Shown piece by piece: positions 7,301-10,888 of a stretch of DNA of 10,888 nucleotides (position 1 is the first letter of the stretch; the number at the start of each line of letters is the position of its first letter). Origin of the DNA: an uncultured Anaerosacchariphilus sp. (GTDB lineage: Bacteria > Bacillota > Clostridia > Lachnospirales > Lachnospiraceae); contig CAKRTY010000028.1 of the NCBI GenBank assembly GCA_934402125.1, forward strand, positions 1-10,888, in the 5' to 3' direction. The translations under genes were made by a program, and so were the position numbers. Under the pieces are notes generated by a model, which saw only the letters and a list, made by a program, of their open reading frames with translations, was not told the origin of the DNA and did not search any database.

Positions 7301-8179
7301 ATGCAGGGAAAGATAATAAAAGGAATTGCCGGATTCTACTACGTTCATGTAGTAGAATCCGGTATCTATGAATGTAAAGCAAAGGGGAGCTTCCGCAACC
7401 AGAAGGTGAAGCCGCTGGTGGGGGACAATGTCCGGCTGGAAGTGCTTGATGAGGAAGAAAAAAAGGGGAATATCCAGGAGATCCTGCCCCGGAAAAATGA
7501 ACTGATCCGGCCGGCTGTGGCCAATATCGATCAGGCACTGGTTATCTTCGCGGCAGCGAAGCCCAGGCCCAATTTCAATCTGTTGGATCGGTTTCTGATT
7601 CTGATGCAGTATCAGAAGGTTCCGGCTGTGGTTTGCTTCAACAAGCAGGATATGGTAGAAGAGGAGGAGCTTCAGCTTCTTCGGGATACCTACGAGAGCG
7701 CCGGGTATCCGGTCCGCTTCACCAGCGCAGTCCGGGAAGAGGGCCTTACTGAGATCCGGGAGCTGCTGAAGGGAAAGACCACAACTGTGGCAGGCCCCTC
7801 TGGCGTGGGAAAATCTTCCCTTATCAACCTCCTGTCCCCGGAGGCGGGCATGGAGACCGGAGACATCAGCAGGAAAATTGAGCGTGGAAAGCATACCACC
7901 CGCCATTCCGAGTTGTTTGCCCTGGACGAGGATACCTTTATCTGCGATACGCCGGGCTTCAGCTCCATCTATCTGCCGGAAATGGAGAAGGAGGAGCTGG
8001 GGACTTATTTCCCGGAATTCGCGGAATACGAGCCCTTCTGCAGATTCCAGGGCTGCGCCCATATCCATGAGCCGGGCTGCGGCGTCAAGGAAGCGCTGGA
8101 GGAGAAGAAAATCAGTTCCATAAGATATGAGAATTACAAGCTTCTCTATGAGGAGCTGAAGGATAAGAGGAGGTATTAG
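7301..8179 (+). CDS. rsgA: Ribosome small-subunit biogenesis GTPase RsgA (CpgA/YloQ)
   Basis: Circularly permuted GTPase that binds the 30S subunit and assists late assembly. The 292 residues match the family. The N-terminal OB fold (about 1-65: GKIIKGIAGFYYV, KPLVGDNV) is followed by a GTPase domain with motifs in permuted order: G4 NKQD (114-117), G5 SA (142-143), G1 GPSGVGKSS (165-173), switch I GKHTT (196-200) and G3 DTPG (216-219). The C-terminal zinc site is Cys247, Cys252, His254, Cys260. KTTT (159-162) just before the P-loop aligns with the CpgA threonine phosphorylated by PrkC in B. subtilis. The start at 7301 matches the family N-terminus but lacks a clear Shine-Dalgarno site, 23 nt after prkC. 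A strong hairpin lies within codons 10-21. It shares the operon with the PrkC/PrpC couple. Confidence 0.96.
   Translation: MQGKIIKGIAGFYYVHVVESGIYECKAKGSFRNQKVKPLVGDNVRLEVLDEEEKKGNIQEILPRKNELIRPAVANIDQALVIFAAAKPRPNFNLLDRFLILMQYQKVPAVVCFNKQDMVEEEELQLLRDTYESAGYPVRFTSAVREEGLTEIRELLKGKTTTVAGPSGVGKSSLINLLSPEAGMETGDISRKIERGKHTTRHSELFALDEDTFICDTPGFSSIYLPEMEKEELGTYFPEFAEYEPFCRFQGCAHIHEPGCGVKEALEEKKISSIRYENYKLLYEELKDKRRY
7329..7362 (+). promoter_or_regulatory. Perfect 14-bp inverted repeat at start of rsgA
   Basis: CCGGATTCTACTAC (7329-7342) and GTAGTAGAATCCGG (7349-7362) are exact reverse complements around the 6-nt loop GTTCAT. In RNA the stem could extend by a G-U and a U-A pair at its base and close the loop to UUCA. 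It begins 28 nt after the rsgA ATG and encodes GFYYVHVVES, whose first residues are conserved in the family. No T-run follows, so it is not an intrinsic terminator. A possible mRNA regulatory or stability element; function unproven. Confidence 0.6.
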
Positions 8180-8181
8180 TT

Positions 8182-8841
8182 ATGATCAACAGACTTGCCC
8201 CGTCCATTTTGTCCGCGGATTTCGCGGCTCTGGGGGAGGACGTGAGAAAAGCAGAGGAGGCAGGCGCGGAGTACCTGCATATCGACGTCATGGACGGCCA
8301 TTTTGTGCCGAACCTGTCCCTGGGATTTCCGGTGATTGAGTCTATCCGCAGAAAATCCGTGTCAGTATTTGACGTTCATCTGATGATGGACAATCCGGAT
8401 CAGTATATCAAGGCCTTTGCCGAGGTAGGAGCAGACATTCTGACCGTTCACGCGGAGGTATGTCCCCATCTGAACCGTACGGTGGCAGCCATCAAGGAAA
8501 ATGGCATGAAGGCCTGTGTGGCCCTGAATCCGACCACGCCGCTGTCCGCGCTGGATTATATCCTGGAAGAGCTGGATATGGTGCTGCTGATGACGATAAA
8601 TCCGGGCTTCGGCGGACAGAAGTATCTGGAGAGCAGTACCAGAAAGATTCGTGAACTTCGCAAAATGATGGAGGATCGCGGACTGGAAATCGATATCGAG
8701 GTGGACGGCGGAATCAAGCTGAACAATGTGCAGACAGTTCTGGACGCGGGAGCCAACATCATCGTGGCAGGCTCCGCGGTATTTGGCGGTGACATCGAAA
8801 AGAACGTAACAGATTTCAGGAAAGTATTAGGGGAAGCATGA
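8182..8841 (+). CDS. rpe: Ribulose-phosphate 3-epimerase
   Basis: Interconverts D-ribulose 5-phosphate and D-xylulose 5-phosphate in the non-oxidative pentose phosphate pathway; a cytoplasmic, metal-dependent TIM-barrel enzyme. The 219 residues match the family length. Visible signatures are APSILSADF (6-14), HIDVMDGHFVPN (33-44, metal ligands His33 and Asp35), VHLMMDNP (65-72, His66), NPGFGGQKY (140-148, phosphate-binding loop), EVDGGI (173-178, catalytic/metal Asp175) and VAGSAVFG (195-202). Asp35 and Asp175 are the acid/base pair of the family. ATG 8182 has a very strong site GAGGAGG at 8167-8173, spanning the last codons of rsgA, whose stop is 2 nt upstream. The last 4 nt overlap thiN. 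The rsgA-rpe-thiN order is conserved across Firmicutes. Confidence 0.97.
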   Translation: MINRLAPSILSADFAALGEDVRKAEEAGAEYLHIDVMDGHFVPNLSLGFPVIESIRRKSVSVFDVHLMMDNPDQYIKAFAEVGADILTVHAEVCPHLNRTVAAIKENGMKACVALNPTTPLSALDYILEELDMVLLMTINPGFGGQKYLESSTRKIRELRKMMEDRGLEIDIEVDGGIKLNNVQTVLDAGANIIVAGSAVFGGDIEKNVTDFRKVLGEA

Positions 8842-9515
8842 AGACAGTCATTATAAGCGGGGGCAGAATCGATCGGGATTTTGCCCTGTCTTTTTTAAAA
8901 CAGGAAGCATTTGATCAGATCATTGCCGTAGATAACGGTTTGAAATTTCTCTATGAGAACGGCATAAAGCCTACCTGGATTGTAGGCGATTTCGATACGG
9001 CGGCTCCGGAGCTGGTGGCGTATTACCGGACAGAGACAGAGATTCCGATCCGCCAGTTTAATCCGGTGAAGGACGCCACAGACAGCCAGATCGCCATTGA
9101 GCTGGCCCTGGAGCTGGGCAGCGGGGAGATCACGATTCTGGGCGGCACCGGAACCCGTCTGGATCATGTCCTGGGCAATATCCAGAGCCTGATGCTGGCA
9201 AAAAAGAAGGGCGTATCCTGCGTGATTCTGGACGAATACAACCGGATCCGGCTGATAGATGGAAGGTTACAGCTGAAAAAGGAGGAGCAGTATGGCAGGT
9301 ATGTGTCGCTGCTTCCGCTGACAACGGAGGTTACCGGGGTGGATTTGACCGGGGTTAAATATCCCTTATCGGATTACACCTTTACCAGCACCGGAAGCGC
9401 AGGACTTGGCGTCAGCAACGAAATTACCGCAGAAACAGCGGAAATACGTGTAAAATCAGGAATTTTTATCCTGATCGAGTCCTCCGATCAGCCGAAAAAA
9501 TTTGAAACTTTATAG
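8838..9515 (+). CDS. thiN: Thiamine pyrophosphokinase
   Basis: Transfers diphosphate from ATP to thiamine, making the cofactor thiamine diphosphate directly from salvaged thiamine. The 225-residue protein has the catalytic N-terminal domain with VDNGLKFL (31-38), GDFDT (50-54), KDATDSQIA (78-86) and GGTGTRLDHVLGN (102-114), which bind metal and nucleotide, and a C-terminal beta domain with the thiamine-binding STGSAGLGVSNE (184-195). Its ATG lies in an ATGA overlap with the rpe stop, with AGGGGAA just upstream, so translation is coupled to rpe. Rpe and ThiN are loosely linked functionally because transketolase of the pentose phosphate pathway needs thiamine diphosphate. It is the last gene of the packed operon. 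A 7-bp inverted repeat near its 3' end (9471-9491) has no T-run. Confidence 0.95.
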   Translation: MKTVIISGGRIDRDFALSFLKQEAFDQIIAVDNGLKFLYENGIKPTWIVGDFDTAAPELVAYYRTETEIPIRQFNPVKDATDSQIAIELALELGSGEITILGGTGTRLDHVLGNIQSLMLAKKKGVSCVILDEYNRIRLIDGRLQLKKEEQYGRYVSLLPLTTEVTGVDLTGVKYPLSDYTFTSTGSAGLGVSNEITAETAEIRVKSGIFILIESSDQPKKFETL

Positions 9516-9699
9516 AAGAAAAATAGAAATCCGGGGTGAAAAATCCGGTTGTCTGCATAATAAGATAAATAAAAATGTAAGATTGTGGGAAAAGCATCTG
9601 AAGTTTGAAAAAGATTGTCGAGAAACCGTGAAAAATCTTTGTGCAGAATCACTAAAAAAAGGAGCAAAAGCCTTGGGAAACAAAGAGTTTGTCCGGGGA
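9516..9699. other. AT-rich intergenic stretch, no gene recognised
   Basis: About 180 nt between the thiN stop and the next promoter, clearly richer in A and T than the flanking genes. No gene with a credible ribosome binding site and protein family was seen, and no good intrinsic terminator for the upstream operon. AAATCCGGGG occurs at 9527-9536 and again at 9705-9714 inside the downstream promoter spacer, with a partial copy (AAATCCGG) at 9541. AAAGATT and AATCTTT near 9612-9640 could form a weak A/T stem. Transcription may run through from thiN or end here in an unrecognised way. Confidence 0.5.
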
Positions 9700-9728
9700 T
9701 TGACAAATCCGGGGCTTGCTGTCATAAT
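9700..9728 (+). promoter_or_regulatory. SigA-type promoter for the HPr-like gene
   Basis: A perfect -35 TTGACA (9700-9705) is followed, after exactly 17 nt, by -10 CATAAT (9723-9728), one base from consensus. Transcription should start near 9735, giving a leader of about 44 nt before the ATG at 9779. The leader carries AAGGAG at 9764-9769. The AAATCCGGGG copy lies at the -35 end of the spacer. Confidence 0.85.
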
Positions 9729-9778
9729 ACGTCCATCGCAACATGAATGCGTATTCAAGCCTGAAGGAGTGAAAAGAA

Positions 9779-10006
9779 ATGCAGACAAAAAAGATTAAGC
9801 TGAATGCAACGGAGGATGTACGGGAATTTGTACAGGGCGCCAGCAAATGTGATTTTGATGTAGATATTTTTTATAATCGAATTCTGATTGACGCAAAGTC
9901 CATTCTTGGTGTGCTGAGCATGGATCTGAACCAGATACTGACCGTGAAATGTCATGGTGAGAGCGGGGAATTTGACCGTGTGCTGGCAAAGTTTGCAGTT
10001 GCATAA
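9779..10006 (+). CDS. HPr-like protein lacking the active-site histidine
   Basis: A 75-residue protein resembling HPr, the small phosphocarrier of the sugar phosphotransferase system (PTS). ASKCDFDVDIFYNRILIDAKSILGVLSMDL (residues 21-50; here given in parts: ASKCDFDVD, DAKSILGVLS) aligns without gaps to the HPr region containing the regulatory serine, which would be Ser41 (Ser46 in B. subtilis HPr). The N-terminus is about five residues shorter and lacks the GIHARP loop, so the phosphate-accepting His15 is missing. It therefore cannot act as a normal PTS carrier; a regulatory role, loosely as for Crh, is inference. AAGGAG (9764-9769) lies 9 nt before the ATG. It has its own promoter and terminator, so it is a monocistronic unit. 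Confidence 0.82.
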   Translation: MQTKKIKLNATEDVREFVQGASKCDFDVDIFYNRILIDAKSILGVLSMDLNQILTVKCHGESGEFDRVLAKFAVA

Positions 10007-10024
10007 ATAGGAACGCGGAAGAGG

Positions 10025-10056
10025 GAGCCTCCGGCAGTATGCCGGGGGCTCTTTTT
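10025..10056 (+). terminator. Rho-independent terminator after the HPr-like gene
   Basis: GAGCC-T-CCGGC (10025-10035) pairs with GCCGG-G-GGCTC (10041-10051) as an 11-bp stem with one T-G wobble and the loop AGTAT, followed at once by TTTTT (10052-10056). It lies 18 nt after the HPr-like stop codon and is a textbook intrinsic terminator. Confidence 0.95.
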
Positions 10057-10057
10057 A

Positions 10058-10092
10058 TGTAACAGGAAATTCCGATGGAATCCCCTGTTACA
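10058..10092. repeat. Interrupted palindrome overlapping the next promoter
   Basis: TGTAACAGG (10058-10066) and CCTGTTACA (10084-10092) are perfect 9-bp reverse complements. Inside them ATTCC (10069-10073) and GGAAT (10077-10081) pair around GAT, leaving a symmetric 2-nt mismatch (AA against CC). The right arm covers the probable -35 (10087-10092) of the nuclease-helicase promoter. It starts 1 nt after the T-run of the preceding terminator. It could be a repressor operator or a second RNA hairpin backing up termination; the sequence cannot decide. Confidence 0.65.
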
Positions 10093-10115
10093 GGATTCTA
10101 TTTTCATGTTATAAT
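10087..10115 (+). promoter_or_regulatory. Extended -10 promoter of the nuclease-helicase gene
   Basis: A perfect -10 TATAAT (10110-10115) preceded by TG at 10107-10108 makes an extended -10 element. The -35 at 17-nt spacing is GTTACA (10087-10092), four of six consensus bases, lying in the right arm of the palindrome. The start site should be near 10122. AGGAG at 10133-10137 lies 8 nt before the ATG at 10146, so the leader is short. Confidence 0.8.
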
Positions 10116-10145
10116 GGATTCCAGAATACAACAGGAGTCAGGAAA

Positions 10146-10888
10146 ATGGAAGAGACAAGAACCCAGCTTCGTATCTCGGTACGCGATTTAGTAGAGTTTA
10201 TTCTCCGATCGGGAGATCTGGACAACCGAACAGGCGGAAAAACGGATTTGACGGCCATGCAGGCGGGAGGCCGGCTGCACCGGAAGCTGCAGCGGCGGAT
10301 GGGAGCCCATTATACCGCCGAGGTGAGCCTGAAATATCTGGTTCCCATGGGAGAGTTTGACTGTCTGGTGGAAGGCCGGGCGGACGGGATTCTGGAAGAG
10401 GACGGCAGGATTTACATCGATGAGATCAAGGGAACCTACCGGGACGTGGCCCTTCTGGAGGAGCCGGTTCCGGTACATCTGGCCCAGGCCCTCTGTTATG
10501 CCTGCATATATGCCAGACAGCAGGATTTGCGGCAGATCGGCGTGCAGATGACCTATGGAAACCTGGAGACAGAAGAGCTGCGTTATTTCCGCACGATCCA
10601 TGAGCGGGAGGAGCTGGATCAGTGGTTTGACGAGCTGATGGGCCGTTACGAAACATGGGCCCGGTTCCAGTATGAATGGAAAAAGACCCGGAAGGCCAGC
10701 ATTCAGCCCCTGGAATTTCCCTTCGCTTACCGGGAGGGACAGCGGGAGCTGGCCTACAGCGTCTACCGCGCCATTGCCCGGGAAAAACGGCTTTTTATCC
10801 AGGCACCCACCGGCGTGGGCAAAACCATGTCCACGGTCTTTCCCGCAGTGAAGGAGGTGGGGGAAGGACTGGGGGACCGGATCTTTTA
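10146..10888 (+). CDS. PD-(D/E)XK nuclease fused to Rad3/DinG-like helicase, 3' end missing
   Basis: The frame is open from ATG 10146 to the window edge, showing 247 residues of what is probably a far larger protein. Residues about 10-150 look like a Cas4/RecB-type PD-(D/E)XK nuclease: GGRLHRKLQ (His44), EGRADGI (Asp80), DEIKGTY (Glu93, Lys95) and a QxxxY motif (Gln114, Tyr118), all in the usual order and spacing. YREGQRELAYSVYRAI (195-210) resembles the region before helicase motif I, and APTGVGKT (220-227) is Walker A, as in superfamily 2 DNA helicases of the Rad3/XPD/DinG group. I infer that group from the motif style; the iron-sulfur cysteines and DEAH box would be beyond the edge. AGGAG at 10133-10137 supports the start. 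It has its own promoter. A DNA repair role is likely; a defence role is possible. Confidence 0.82.
   Translation, partial: MEETRTQLRISVRDLVEFILRSGDLDNRTGGKTDLTAMQAGGRLHRKLQRRMGAHYTAEVSLKYLVPMGEFDCLVEGRADGILEEDGRIYIDEIKGTYRDVALLEEPVPVHLAQALCYACIYARQQDLRQIGVQMTYGNLETEELRYFRTIHEREELDQWFDELMGRYETWARFQYEWKKTRKASIQPLEFPFAYREGQRELAYSVYRAIAREKRLFIQAPTGVGKTMSTVFPAVKEVGEGLGDRIF

Noticed and set aside
6887..8068. A 393-codon open frame on the - strand across the end of prkC and most of rsgA
   Set aside because: It is antisense to two secure genes, resembles no family I know, has no visible promoter or ribosome binding site, and is explained by codon bias of the + strand genes.
9471..9491. Inverted repeat CTGATCG/CGATCAG at the 3' end of thiN as an operon terminator
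   Set aside because: The stem is only 7 bp, it lies inside the coding region, and it is followed by A-rich rather than T-rich sequence.
9527..9714. Repeated AAATCCGGGG as a CRISPR, operator or mobile-element repeat
   Set aside because: There are only two full copies and a partial one, with irregular spacing and no arm structure or transposase; best treated as a chance repeat in biased DNA.
9516..9778. Possible riboswitch, such as a thiamine diphosphate element, near thiN
   Set aside because: No thi-box core sequences were seen, and the region is downstream of thiN, not upstream.
9502..9798. A 98-codon + strand open frame between thiN and the HPr-like gene
   Set aside because: It runs through the end of thiN, a consensus promoter, a ribosome binding site and the HPr-like start. 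Its Lys-rich composition fits translated AT-rich intergenic DNA and it has no own ribosome binding site.

Overview
The window is chromosomal DNA from a moderately GC-rich anaerobic Firmicute, most likely a Lachnospiraceae-type Clostridia. The basis is gene order and content: fmt, a YugP-type zinc peptidase, rsmB, rlmN, prpC, prkC, rsgA, rpe and thiN, all on the + strand. This is the Bacillus/Clostridium order with the peptidase gene inserted between fmt and rsmB. Strong GGAGG-type ribosome binding sites and the PASTA kinase also fit. No species can be named from the sequence alone.

Positions 1-9515 read as one tightly packed operon. The 5' end of fmt lies outside the window, and the genes that usually precede it (priA, def) are not visible. 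Spacings are short or negative: yugP/rsmB overlap by 8 nt, rsmB/rlmN are 1 nt apart, rlmN/prpC overlap by 35 nt, and rpe/thiN overlap as ATGA. No terminator or clear promoter was seen inside the operon. The genes cover initiator tRNA formylation (fmt), rRNA and tRNA methylation (rsmB, rlmN), Ser/Thr phosphorylation signalling (prpC phosphatase, prkC PASTA kinase), ribosome assembly (rsgA), pentose phosphate metabolism (rpe) and thiamine diphosphate synthesis (thiN). The signalling pair sits beside rsgA, whose B. subtilis orthologue (CpgA) is a known PrkC/PrpC substrate.

Positions 9516-10145 are a regulatory junction. An AT-rich stretch of about 180 nt with no convincing gene leads to a consensus promoter. 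That promoter drives a 75-residue HPr-like protein that keeps the regulatory serine region of HPr but lacks the whole active-site histidine loop. A strong intrinsic terminator follows. Directly after it comes a 35-bp interrupted palindrome whose right arm overlaps the -35 region of an extended -10 promoter.

From 10146 to the window edge runs the start of a large protein. A Cas4/RecB-type PD-(D/E)XK nuclease domain is followed by the Walker A motif of a probable Rad3/DinG-like superfamily 2 helicase; the rest of the helicase lies outside.

Most of the window is conserved housekeeping DNA. The parts most worth a second look are the nuclease-helicase fusion with its palindromic promoter, the His-less HPr-like protein, the Cys/His metal-site-like motif at the extracellular end of PrkC, and a perfect 14-bp hairpin inside the start of rsgA.
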